Source: DATJPR01 sp963843525 (GTDB lineage Bacteria; Bacteroidota; Ignavibacteria; UBA10030; UBA6906). From it: a stretch of DNA of 64,000 nt. The notes beneath the pieces were generated by a model that saw only the letters and a program-made list of their open reading frames with translations, did not search any database and was not told the DNA's origin. Location of the stretch: contig CAWJKM010000004.1 in assembly GCA_963843525.1 (NCBI GenBank), positions 186,001-250,000 on the forward strand. The letters are read 5' to 3'. A program made the translations under genes and the position numbers. Positions 26,093-35,194 of the stretch are shown one piece after another; positions within the stretch are counted from its first letter, which is position 1, and each line of letters begins with the position of its first letter.

Positions 26093-27291
26093 GGCTTCTT
26101 CTCCAGGCTCATGATGGAATAGACGAGATGCAGTCGGGGCCGGATCACGGCGTTGGTTGAGCGGATTCCGGACAGTTGAACGCGGTCGAAGGTGTTGAAC
26201 TCCGCGTTGCTCGACGTCCGCAGCAGAACACCGTAACTCGGTCCGTGCACCCACGATTGTACAATGTGGCGGGCGTCGCCGGAAAGCGTTGTCGACGACG
26301 CTGACACGGGGGAAAGAACGGACCCTGAGACCTCATAGGTGTTCAAGGTCGTACCGGTCACAAGATGAGCGGACACCGTCGAGTCAGTGAGGACCGTGTT
26401 GAACGACGGGCTGTTCATGCGATCAAGAAGGAGTTCCGCGCTGTTGACGATGAATCCCTGATGGAGGAACGATACGTCAAATCCCAGCCAGCTGCGGTAG
26501 ACCACGCCGGCCTGCAAGGTAAGCGTTGCGGCGTCGGTCGGTGGCGAACAGTCTCCGACAAATGTCGCCAATCCGGAATTGATGATTGTCGTGTCTACCG
26601 TTGTTGTATTGGGGCCCAGCGTGACCACCGTCAGCGTCGGATAATACGCCACGCTATCGGCGCCGAAAGAATGGAAACCGAGGATGGAAGACGTGCCCGA
26701 AGTGGGGACAAGCATGATGCCATAGCGATCAAGATCCGCGGCATCCGGAGTTTGGATCCACAACCGCACCATTGCAGTGTCGAGGGGAATCGTGATATAC
26801 TGAGAGTCCGCGGGGACCGATTGCGAGACGGGCGGAAGCGGGCTCGTCGGAGTGTAGAAATCGTTCTGCACGCTGTCCCAGGTCACCGTGGAGGGGTCCC
26901 ACGCGCGGGTGACCTTGTACGTGTTGAAAGAAACGGATCCCGGAGGTCCATCGTGATAGGTGATGTACAATCTCAGTGTTGCGGAGATGACCTTGCCGGT
27001 GTCGATGGAAGAGATGGGGGGCGAAAAGCGCAGGATGGCCGATGCGGAATATCCTGCCCCGCCGCCAATAAGGTCAGTCGCCCCGTCCATGGGAAGTCGA
27101 AGGAGGAAGGTGCTGTCCTGCGTTGCAAAGATGGTCGTGTCCCGGAAGCTCACGCCCGGCAGGCTGGAGGGAGCGACAATAGCATTCTGGGCCGTCGGAT
27201 CTTCGCTGCACGAGGAAACGAGTGCTGACACCACTGCAATGAAGAGGGTGGTGAGGAATATCCGTTGAATGGTTTTTGATGGAAGCTTCAT
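26089..27291 (-). CDS. Lipoprotein with DNRLRE-type domains
   Basis: A 400-residue lipoprotein: signal IFLTTLFIAVVSALVSSCSED with the lipobox Cys near residue 28, then beta-rich segments resembling DNRLRE domains (SATLRLYITYHDGPPG, VTRAWDPSTVTWDS, IRPRLHLVYS). That domain is a carbohydrate-binding-like jelly-roll common in secreted proteins of the FCB group. It overlaps gmhB upstream by four bases and the outer-membrane protein downstream by four, so the two envelope genes are probably translated together. Ligand unknown. Confidence 0.72.
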   Translation of the reverse strand: MKLPSKTIQRIFLTTLFIAVVSALVSSCSEDPTAQNAIVAPSSLPGVSFRDTTIFATQDSTFLLRLPMDGATDLIGGGAGYSASAILRFSPPISSIDTGKVISATLRLYITYHDGPPGSVSFNTYKVTRAWDPSTVTWDSVQNDFYTPTSPLPPVSQSVPADSQYITIPLDTAMVRLWIQTPDAADLDRYGIMLVPTSGTSSILGFHSFGADSVAYYPTLTVVTLGPNTTTVDTTIINSGLATFVGDCSPPTDAATLTLQAGVVYRSWLGFDVSFLHQGFIVNSAELLLDRMNSPSFNTVLTDSTVSAHLVTGTTLNTYEVSGSVLSPVSASSTTLSGDARHIVQSWVHGPSYGVLLRTSSNAEFNTFDRVQLSGIRSTNAVIRPRLHLVYSIMSLEKKP

Positions 27292-27878
27292 TTGCGTCGA
27301 TCGATGATTTGAGTGATATACTCCACGGCTGCCGAGAGATCCTCAGCAATACAGTCAGGTTGAATTTCGCCGTTTGTTTCCAGTTCCGTCAGTGCCTGGC
27401 GGCCGTAGCCTGTGAGAACCAGGACCGTCGTTGCGCCTGCGTTCTTCCCCGCCTGCACATCGGTGAGCCGGTCGCCCACCAGGAACGAGGTATGGAGATC
27501 AATGTTGAATTCCTTCGCGGCATCGTCGATCATCCCGGTAGCAGGCTTTCGACACCGGCACGGTACATTGTAGGGCGCAAGGCCCTCAGTGGGGTGATGG
27601 GGGCAATAGGATATGCGGTCGACGTGGGCACCGGACCCGGCAAGCTCGGCTTCCAGTCGCGCATGGATCGGGATAAGATCCTGTTCAGTAAGAAACCCGC
27701 GTGCCACGCCTGATTGATTGGAGATGACACAGGTGATAAGTCCCCGCTCGTTCAGCGCGTGAATGGCATTGGCAGCCCCCGGGATGAGGACCAACTCTTC
27801 CGGCGTACGAATGAAATTCAATTCCTCATTGATGGTGCCATCGCGATCAAGGAATACTGCAGTCTTCTGCCCGCTCAC
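27288..27878 (-). CDS. gmhB: D-glycero-beta-D-manno-heptose 1,7-bisphosphate 7-phosphatase
   Basis: A 196-residue HAD-IIIA phosphatase. The nucleophile motif is VFLDRDGTINEE, motif II is ISNQSG, and the zinc loop CPHHPTEG...CRCRKP is present, followed by LVGDRLTDVQAGKNAG. The Zn loop and sequence style point to GmhB, used for ADP-heptose in lipopolysaccharide, rather than histidinol phosphatase; the related HisB-N cannot be wholly excluded. It overlaps glgA by four bases. Confidence 0.85.
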   Translation of the reverse strand: MSGQKTAVFLDRDGTINEELNFIRTPEELVLIPGAANAIHALNERGLITCVISNQSGVARGFLTEQDLIPIHARLEAELAGSGAHVDRISYCPHHPTEGLAPYNVPCRCRKPATGMIDDAAKEFNIDLHTSFLVGDRLTDVQAGKNAGATTVLVLTGYGRQALTELETNGEIQPDCIAEDLSAAVEYITQIIDRRK

Positions 27879-29359
27879 TTCTTCACCAGATTCCTATACA
27901 GTTGCACGTATTTGCGGGCAGAAATCTCCCAGGAGAAATCTTTTGCCATCCCGTTCCGCATCAGCTTGCGCCAGACGGCGGCGTCTGCGAAGGTGTGAAC
28001 AGCACGCTGAAGCGCATGGATCAATTCATGGCTGTCGTACTTCTTGAATTTGAACCCTGTCCCTTCTCCGCTGGAGGCGTTGAAATCGTCGATGGTGTCG
28101 TCCAGGCCGCCCGTCGCTCTGACCACCGGGACAGTGCCGTACCGCAGACTGTAGAGTTGATTGAGCCCGCACGGCTCATAGCGCGAAGGCATGAGAAACA
28201 TGTCGCTTCCCGCCTCAATCAGATGCGCGAGAGTATTGTTGAAGGTAAGGGAAAGACCGACCTTCGTCGGGTATTTTTTGTGAGCCTTCTCAAACAGTTC
28301 GTGGTACTTCTTCTCTCCGGTCCCGAGGACGACCAGCTGTATCCCCATCTTCATGATCTCGTCAAGCACTTCTCCGATAAGGTCAAAACCCTTCTGATCG
28401 GCCAGGCGGGATATGATCCCGACCACGGGGATCTTCTCGTCAAAAGGGAGGCCCATATCCCGGAGAAGGGCTTTCTTATCTTCAATCTTCTGGTCAAGGC
28501 TCCGGACGTCGTAGCGATGGGGAATCAGGGTGTCCACAGACGGATCCCAGACGGAGTAATCAATCCCGTTGACAATTCCGGAGACATCGTTCTTTCTTCT
28601 CTTGACGATATCCTGCAGTCCGCAACCATATTCCTCGGATGTCCGGATCTCCTCCGCATATTTCTCGCTCACTGTTGTGATCGCATCGGCAAACATCAAT
28701 CCCGATTTCAGGAGGTTGACGTTGCCGAACGCCTCGATCCCGTCCTCGGAAAGAAGAGCGGGGGGCAACCCGGTCTTCGCGAAGGAAGATTTCGGGAAGA
28801 TCCCTTGATACGCCATGTTGTGGATCGTGAACACGGTGCGCGTATCCGCGTAAAACGGGTCATCTTTATAGACAGTCTTGAGGTACGCCGGGATCAATCC
28901 TGTCTGCCAGTCGTTGCAGTGAATGATATCGGGCTGCCAGCCGAGCCGTTTCAGAAGCTCGAGAACTGCCTTGTCGAAAAAGATAAACCGTTCGTCATTG
29001 TCATGGTAGTCCTTCTTCGTCTCAGGATGGACGTATAAACCGGTTCGTCCGAAAAGATCAGGGTTATCGATAAAATAGACCTGAACCTTGATCTGGTTAT
29101 TCGTGATGAACGATGATTTCACCGCGGCGGGGTACGTCTTCGACCCCACAGGAATCACGATATCGTTCAAACGAATCATCTGATGGAGTCGCGATTTCCT
29201 CTCATTGATGCTCCCGTACCGGGGCATAATGACGCGAATTTCGTGCTCCATTCCTTTAATGGTCTGCGGAAGGGCACCGGAAACATCCGCAAGCCCACCC
29301 GTTTTCGCGAAAGGATCTACCTCACTGGAGACAAAGAGGATATTCAACAGCTTGGCCAT
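27875..29359 (-). CDS. glgA: Glycogen synthase (ADP-glucose, GT5)
   Basis: A 494-residue GT-B glycosyltransferase that extends alpha-1,4-glucan from ADP-glucose. The N-terminal substrate motif KTGGLADVSGALP is intact; VNGIDYSVWDP, ISRLADQKGFDL and the C-terminal MPSRYEPCGLNQLYSLRYGTVP are characteristic. Full length for the bacterial enzyme. First gene of a minus-strand chain with gmhB and two envelope genes, joined by 4-base overlaps. No other glycogen genes are in the window. Confidence 0.95.
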   Translation of the reverse strand: MAKLLNILFVSSEVDPFAKTGGLADVSGALPQTIKGMEHEIRVIMPRYGSINERKSRLHQMIRLNDIVIPVGSKTYPAAVKSSFITNNQIKVQVYFIDNPDLFGRTGLYVHPETKKDYHDNDERFIFFDKAVLELLKRLGWQPDIIHCNDWQTGLIPAYLKTVYKDDPFYADTRTVFTIHNMAYQGIFPKSSFAKTGLPPALLSEDGIEAFGNVNLLKSGLMFADAITTVSEKYAEEIRTSEEYGCGLQDIVKRRKNDVSGIVNGIDYSVWDPSVDTLIPHRYDVRSLDQKIEDKKALLRDMGLPFDEKIPVVGIISRLADQKGFDLIGEVLDEIMKMGIQLVVLGTGEKKYHELFEKAHKKYPTKVGLSLTFNNTLAHLIEAGSDMFLMPSRYEPCGLNQLYSLRYGTVPVVRATGGLDDTIDDFNASSGEGTGFKFKKYDSHELIHALQRAVHTFADAAVWRKLMRNGMAKDFSWEISARKYVQLYRNLVKK

Positions 29360-29580
29360 GGAGGCGTCGGCAGTGGAACAAGAGGGAAGAATAAGTTCAC
29401 GTCTTAGAAACTTACGATATTATGCATACAGAATCAATGAGAGGCTCCTGAACGCACCCATGGTACGACCAGTTCCACGCACGATTCGCAACTCATCAGG
29501 TGGGGCCGGTACGGCGGGTCCCTTTCTCCGGGCCCGGGAAGCTGAACGCGGTGAGAATGACAGAAGGGCAGACCGCGCCT

Positions 29581-29609
29581 TGACAATGAGACGGGCATTT
29601 TCTATCTTA
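29581..29609 (+). promoter_or_regulatory. Promoter upstream of porU
   Basis: TTGACA (29581-29586) and TATCTT (29604-29609) with a 17-base spacer. The start would be near 29616, giving porU a 5' leader of about 220 bases. Confidence 0.7.
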
Positions 29610-29657
29610 CACGTTACATAGTAATCTGACGGAGTACTGCCTAGAGTTCGATCTGCT

Positions 29658-29805
29658 AAAGGTTTTTGTTGTCGAGCATATGATGTCAAAAAGCTCCGGG
29701 CGCAGATTGTGCGCCGGCGAAACCTTTCTGGTCGGCTCTCTCTGGGCGGTGGCTTCCGTAAACGGGCCGCCGAATGTTATGCAGTCGAATAACGTTCGGC
29801 GTTTT
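29658..29805 (+). ncRNA. Candidate structured leader RNA of porU, class unknown
   Basis: AAAGGTTT (29658-29665) pairs with AAACCTTT (29720-29727), enclosing a hairpin GGCGCA/TGCGCC (29699-29704 with 29710-29715). Next comes a hairpin GGTGGC/GCCGCC (29748-29753 with 29766-29771) with an inner CCGT/ACGG stem. A 13-base stem (29768-29780 with 29789-29801, one G-T pair) followed by TTTTCATTT closes the region. The last stem shares four bases with the one before, so the two are mutually exclusive, as in a terminator switch. I could not match it to a known riboswitch class. Confidence 0.5.
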
Positions 29806-29837
29806 CATTTCACAGCTGGACACAGACCAATAACACT

Positions 29838-32800
29838 ATGACGGTACGCACCATCCATAGTGAACTTCTCATCGCCGTCCTGGCCCTTGTATCAGGGAAC
29901 GTCGAGGCGTCATCGCCCGGTTCGGCCAATGCACACGCCGCGGTCACTGTGGTCCGTTCCGATACCCGGTCCATTGTTTTCGAATACCGACCCGTCTACC
30001 TCGCCCCGCAGGAGATTAGTGTTGCCGGGCAGAAATTCGTGCTCTACGACTTCGCACAGTCCGTTTCCTGGGCCGAGCATCCACAGCCGGGGACGCCGGA
30101 TCTCCGTTGCACGGCGGTACCTCTCAGCCTGCCTTCTCAGCGAGGTTACGGAGTACAGGTCCTCTCGGCCGACTATGAAGACCTGCCCGCCACTACCCTT
30201 GCCCCTGTTCCCCTTTACAAGATCGTGAACGGCATGATGGGGGACGCGACCTATGCAGCGGATCCGAAATCCTATGCGCACACAGGGTTCCTCCCCGCGA
30301 ACGTGGCGACGATGTCAACACCGGAACGCGTGCGCAGTCTGTGGATCAGCACGGTACGGATAGCCCCGTTGCAGTTTAACGCGGCGACGCGCACGGTCAG
30401 GCGATATACCCGTGTGGTGGTCGAAGTGACGTACGGTGCTGCAGGGGTCCGGGGTACGACAACGACAGATGCGCGTCTCTTGGGGGCCGGGCTTCTCAAC
30501 GGAGCGATACCGTCGGCGGAACCCGTTGTGACGCGGACGAACGGCATAGCATCCAGCGTGTTGAGCGCGGGAAAGTGGTTTAAGATCAGCGTGTCCGATG
30601 ACGGCATTTATAAACTCGATGCGACCATGCTGGCGGGTGCGGGGATCGACCTCGCCTCGGTCGACCCGAGGACGGTCAAGATTTATGGAAACGGTGGGCG
30701 CGAACTTTCGGAGGACCCGGCGCAACCGCGGCCGACGGATCTCGTGGAGAATGCAGTCTACGTTTCGGGAGAAGCAGACGGCAAATTCGACACCGGAGAC
30801 TATATTCTCTTCTATGGGAAATCGGTGCGGGGGTGGACCTATGGTGCATCGAAGATAATGAGTCACTACATCAACCATTACACTGAGACCAACGATTACT
30901 GGTTGACCTTCGGCGGGGGATTCGGAAAGAGAATGGCGACCGTTCCATCCGATCCCGATCCGGCAACGTACACGCCCGACAGATTCCGCGATGTGGTGGC
31001 GATTGAAGAAGAGAAAGTCAAGCTCCTCAACCCGGTGGAAAACGTGTTGTCGGGCAAAGACTGGTACGCGCACATCCTGGATGAGAAGAGCCCGAGCTTT
31101 ACGTATGCACAGCCTCTGCCGGGGCTCGTCCCGGGGGACTTCATCAGGTACCGATTCACTGTCCTCGCCTATTCTGTCGGCGGTGCAAGCTTCACAGTAT
31201 CGGAGTCCGGCAGCCCCCTCGGTACTTATGGTTTGCCGCCCACCTACAGTTATACGTATGCAACGGGGGGGACCTTCCAGGCATCAGGCACCTCGAACTT
31301 GTCCGGCAATGCGAGTCGGCTCAATTTTGGACTCAACCAGGCCGGCATCGGGGCACAGGGGTACATCGACTGGGTGGAGTACAATTACCCCCGGTTCTTC
31401 TTTGCCACAGGCAATTACCTGCGGTTCTGGTCGGCGGACACGAATGCGGTAGTGGAGTATCAACTCCAACAGTTCACCGAACAACCGATGATCTTTGACG
31501 TCACCACGCCGCAGGACGTGAAACTGATCGGCGGTGTCGTAGGATCGTATTCATTCAGGGCGCCGGCGCATGCCGGGACGGTTTCGGAGTTTGTCGCGGC
31601 CGGGCCCTCGTCATGGAAGCAACCCGCAGGAATACAACCGGTGGTCAACGAGGATCTGCGCGGCTATGCCGACGGGGCGGACTATATTATCATAACGAGT
31701 TCAGATTTTCGCTCCGCTGCAGACCGGCTTGCCGCCTGGAGGCGCTCTCCGTCGCATGGAAACCTCAAAACCATCGTGGTCGATGTGGACCAGATCTATA
31801 ACGAGTTCGGGGGCGGGCTCCCGGATATCACGGCGATTCGCGATTACCTGAAATATGCATACGACAACTGGACACTCAAACCGCAATTTGTGCTGCTGTT
31901 CGGTGGTGCATCGTATGATTACAAGGGAATCCTGGGTCGGAAAAGCTCGTTTGTCCCGACATGGCAGAGTGCCAATTCGGTTGACGCAATCGATAGTTAC
32001 TCTACTGACGATTTCTTTGCCTCGTTCGGATCGGGATCGTTCGGAGATGGATCTTCTCCCTGGCTCGTCCTGGGGCGAATAGCGGCACGAGAGCCGTCGG
32101 ACGGCGACGTCATTGTGGACAAGATCATGCGTTACGAGACGCAGTCGGTGCGCGACGGCTGGAAAATGCGCGTGCTCTATATCGGGGACGATGCATGGAC
32201 ATCGGAGGGCGGGGAAGTGGGCGACATGACCCTCCATAGTCAAGCGGCAGAGACCCTGTCTTCGCCCGGCTTTTCTCCGGATGCGCTGGAAAAAAAGAAG
32301 ATCTATATCGCGGAATATCCGACGGTGTACGACGCACTCGGCCGGCGGAAACCGGGTGCGTATCAGGCCATCATCGATCAGATCAACCAGGGCGTCCTGA
32401 TCCTGAATTATACCGGTCACGGGAACCCGATGCAGTGGGCACACGAAAATATTTTCAATTCGCTGACCTCCATCCCGCAATTGACCAACACGAACCGCCT
32501 GTCCCTGTTTTTCCTCGCGACCTGCAATTACTCACAGTTCGACGATCCGTCGCAAGTGTCGGGCGGCGAGCTGCTGATGAACAAACCAGATGGCGGTGCT
32601 GTTGCCGTCATCTCCGCGAGTAGAAAGGTTTTTGCCGGGGCGAACAATGCGCTGAATCAGAGGGTCTATCGGTCGCTCTTCACCTACGATGCCTTTGGGA
32701 GGGTGGTCGTCCATCGGCCGGCAACGGCGTTGTATACGTTCAAGCTCGGAGGCAACCTGGAAAACGATCAGAAGTTCTTCTTTATGGGTGATCCGACGAT

Positions 32801-33917
32801 GCGGCTCGAGTTTCCCAATGGCTTCTCTTCGATTGACAGTATTAATGGAACGGCCGTCGACAGCGTCGGTGGTGCTGCCCGGACCAGCCCGCTGGCGATG
32901 CAATCCCTTTCCACAGTCACGGTCTCCGGGAGCATGCGTGATGCCTCGGATAAAATTGATACGTCGTTCTACGGCACGATGACCCTGTTCGTGAACGACG
33001 CGAGTCGGTTTCAGACCATTGTCAATTTCTATCCCGGCGTCAACTGGTCGTACCTTGCGACCGGAAGTACGGTTTTCCGGGGGGAGAACACGGTGAGTGC
33101 AGGCCGGTTTCGCGCGACGTTTGTCGTTCCCAAAGATATCTTCTTCGGGGATTCAACCGGCAGAGGGCGCGTCGTGGCCTACTGCACCAACGCTTCGGAA
33201 GATGCCGAAGGATACACGGGCAACGTTGCGTTCCAGGGGACGGATTCCACGACGACCAATGACAAAGCCGGGCCCCGGATGTCGATCTATTTGAATAACC
33301 GATCGTTCCGTCAGGGGGATCTTGTCGGACCGAGCCCGATGCTGATCGTGGACATGACGGATTCGAACGGCATCAACACGTCAGCCTCGGGAATCGGCCA
33401 CCGGATCGAAGGATGGCTGAACAACAGCGCGCAAAGCATCGACCTGACGGATTCCTACACGAGCAAGGTGAACAATTACCGCGAGGGGACCATCCAGTAT
33501 CAGTTGAGTGATCTTCCGTCGGGGAATAATTCCCTGCGTATCCGTGCCTGGGACTCGTTCAACAACTCGAACACCCTGGAGACTGAATTTGAGGTTGCAT
33601 CCGATCAGAACCTCGTCATATCGGACGTCATGAATTATCCCAACCCGTACTCCGGGGGTACGACCTTTTTTACCTTCCACCAGAATCAGACGATTCCGCT
33701 GAGCGTGAAAATCAAAATCTACACTGTTGCGGGGAGAATGATCAAATCCATCGAATCGACGACCGGTGGAGAATCTTTCGTACGGATTCCCTGGGACGGG
33801 CGCGACGCCGATGGGGATGGAATCGCAAACGGCGTCTATTTGTACAAAGTGTTAGCATCGACAACTGATGGACGGTACTCCAGCGAGGCGCTCGGAAAAC
33901 TGGCCATTGTAAAGTAA
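29838..33917 (+). CDS. porU: Type IX secretion system sortase PorU (C25 peptidase family)
   Basis: A 1359-residue exported protein. PorU removes the C-terminal signal of T9SS cargo at the outer surface and links it to the membrane anchor. There is a signal peptide at 1-25, a long beta-rich N-terminal part, then a gingipain-like C25 domain: DYIIITSSDFRSAADRLAAW, YVLLFGG-like VLLFGGASYDYKG, the catalytic His861 in NYTGHGNP and Cys896 in FLATCNYSQF. The C-terminal ~80 residues are a FlgD-like Ig domain (NYPNPYSGGTTFFTFHQNQ). It is followed 53 bases later by porV. The predicted leader RNA may control it. Confidence 0.9.
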   Translation: MTVRTIHSELLIAVLALVSGNVEASSPGSANAHAAVTVVRSDTRSIVFEYRPVYLAPQEISVAGQKFVLYDFAQSVSWAEHPQPGTPDLRCTAVPLSLPSQRGYGVQVLSADYEDLPATTLAPVPLYKIVNGMMGDATYAADPKSYAHTGFLPANVATMSTPERVRSLWISTVRIAPLQFNAATRTVRRYTRVVVEVTYGAAGVRGTTTTDARLLGAGLLNGAIPSAEPVVTRTNGIASSVLSAGKWFKISVSDDGIYKLDATMLAGAGIDLASVDPRTVKIYGNGGRELSEDPAQPRPTDLVENAVYVSGEADGKFDTGDYILFYGKSVRGWTYGASKIMSHYINHYTETNDYWLTFGGGFGKRMATVPSDPDPATYTPDRFRDVVAIEEEKVKLLNPVENVLSGKDWYAHILDEKSPSFTYAQPLPGLVPGDFIRYRFTVLAYSVGGASFTVSESGSPLGTYGLPPTYSYTYATGGTFQASGTSNLSGNASRLNFGLNQAGIGAQGYIDWVEYNYPRFFFATGNYLRFWSADTNAVVEYQLQQFTEQPMIFDVTTPQDVKLIGGVVGSYSFRAPAHAGTVSEFVAAGPSSWKQPAGIQPVVNEDLRGYADGADYIIITSSDFRSAADRLAAWRRSPSHGNLKTIVVDVDQIYNEFGGGLPDITAIRDYLKYAYDNWTLKPQFVLLFGGASYDYKGILGRKSSFVPTWQSANSVDAIDSYSTDDFFASFGSGSFGDGSSPWLVLGRIAAREPSDGDVIVDKIMRYETQSVRDGWKMRVLYIGDDAWTSEGGEVGDMTLHSQAAETLSSPGFSPDALEKKKIYIAEYPTVYDALGRRKPGAYQAIIDQINQGVLILNYTGHGNPMQWAHENIFNSLTSIPQLTNTNRLSLFFLATCNYSQFDDPSQVSGGELLMNKPDGGAVAVISASRKVFAGANNALNQRVYRSLFTYDAFGRVVVHRPATALYTFKLGGNLENDQKFFFMGDPTMRLEFPNGFSSIDSINGTAVDSVGGAARTSPLAMQSLSTVTVSGSMRDASDKIDTSFYGTMTLFVNDASRFQTIVNFYPGVNWSYLATGSTVFRGENTVSAGRFRATFVVPKDIFFGDSTGRGRVVAYCTNASEDAEGYTGNVAFQGTDSTTTNDKAGPRMSIYLNNRSFRQGDLVGPSPMLIVDMTDSNGINTSASGIGHRIEGWLNNSAQSIDLTDSYTSKVNNYREGTIQYQLSDLPSGNNSLRIRAWDSFNNSNTLETEFEVASDQNLVISDVMNYPNPYSGGTTFFTFHQNQTIPLSVKIKIYTVAGRMIKSIESTTGGESFVRIPWDGRDADGDGIANGVYLYKVLASTTDGRYSSEALGKLAIVK

Positions 33918-33970
33918 GTCCATTTCTTTCTATATTTAATGTCTGTGACGTTCGAACACCTGGAGGTTCT

Positions 33971-35105
33971 ATGATAAAGTTCACTTGCGGGAAAGCGGGA
34001 GTTGCCGCAGCACTTACCGTGATGACCATTCTCACGATTCCGCAACAGGCCTCGGCCCAGGGAGAATCGGCTGTGCCGTTTCTCCTCATTGCACCGAATT
34101 CCCGGGCTTCGGGTATGGGGGAATCTGGAACAGGGTCGGTTGACGATGCGTCTGCAATCTATTGGAACCCGGGAGCGCTGGCGTTCATGGATGGGCAGGA
34201 GATCAGCATCACCCACGCGAATTGGCTTCCCCAGTTTCAACTCCCCGATCTCTTCTACGACCACTTGAATTATCGCCAGCGGATCGACGCCATCGGCGGC
34301 GCAATCGGCGTCAGCGTCAACATATCTCAGTCTGGGACAATTTCAGATTACCGGTTCGAATGGCCCTGAAGTCATCGGAACCTTTCGCTCTTACGAGTAT
34401 GCCGTGACTGCGGGGTATGCCACGAAAGCAACCGATGATATCGGCCTCGGCGTGAACCTCCGGTTCATCCACAGCGCGCTCTCCCCCATCGGGACCGAAG
34501 GTGAACAGGGAAACGGGATCGCTTCGACGATGAGTGTGGACCTTGCCATGATGTGGCGTCCACAAACGCTGGATATCCCGCTTCTCGGTGACGTCGGCAA
34601 ACATCTCAGCATGGGAGTCGACCTGAGCAATATCGGCCCCAAATTGACCTACGTGGATGCCGCGCAAGCCGATCCTTTGCCGACGAACCTTCGGCTCGGA
34701 TTCGGGTACCGGATCTTCAGCGATGAATACAATTCCCTGGAAGCCTCGCTCGATTTCAGCAGACTCCTGGTGCGGCGCCGGGGCGACGGGAGTTCCGATG
34801 GCCTGCCGAGATCGCTCTTCACCGCATGGGGCGATGGCGGAATCCGCAAGGTGATTACCTGCGGCGGGATGGAATACTGGTACGGGTCCCCGAAGCTCAT
34901 CGCCCTCCGGATCGGCTACTTCTATGAAGACCCGAATTTCGGCGCACGGAAATTCCTCACCTTTGGCGCGGGTATCCGTTACGACATTTATGGTTTTGAC
35001 TTCAGTTATATCTCTGCCGGGCCGGACGAGCCTCTTTCGGACACGATCCGTTTCTCGCTCCTTATTGCCTGGGGAGGAAGTGAAGCAGAGACCGCCGCGA
35101 AGTGA
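33971..35105 (+). pseudogene. porV: PorV (LptO) outer-membrane protein of the type IX secretion system, frameshifted
   Basis: Two frames make one PorV-like barrel: 33971-34369 (signal peptide ending ASAQG, then FLLIAPNSRASGMGESGTGS) and the frame ending at 35105. Dropping one T from TTT at 34341-34343 joins them as GTIQITGSNGPEVIGTF followed by SYEYAVTAGYATKATDDIGL, the expected PorV sequence. The restored protein would be about 378 residues. PorV carries cargo to PorU for processing. The rest is intact, so either an assembly or sequencing error or a recent mutation is likely; an essential-looking T9SS gene makes an error more probable. Confidence 0.85.
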
Positions 35106-35132
35106 AGATAAAAGTCCGCCGATAGGTCGCTC

Positions 35133-35170
35133 GCTGATGGCGGACGCACAGATCCGCCATCAGCATTTTC
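35133..35170 (+). terminator. Intrinsic terminator after porV
   Basis: A perfect 12-base stem, GCTGATGGCGGA (35133-35144) with TCCGCCATCAGC (35153-35164), followed by ATTTTC. It separates porU-porV from the next gene. Confidence 0.8.
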
Positions 35171-35194
35171 TCACAATCCTCAGACTCCTCGTCA

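Noticed and set aside
29420..29689. An 89-codon frame on the minus strand before porU
   Set aside because: No family match, Ser/Arg-rich composition of an accidental frame, and it overlaps the porU promoter and leader.
29658..29805. c-di-GMP, TPP, cobalamin or guanidine riboswitch
   Set aside because: None of their conserved core motifs could be found, so the class is left open.
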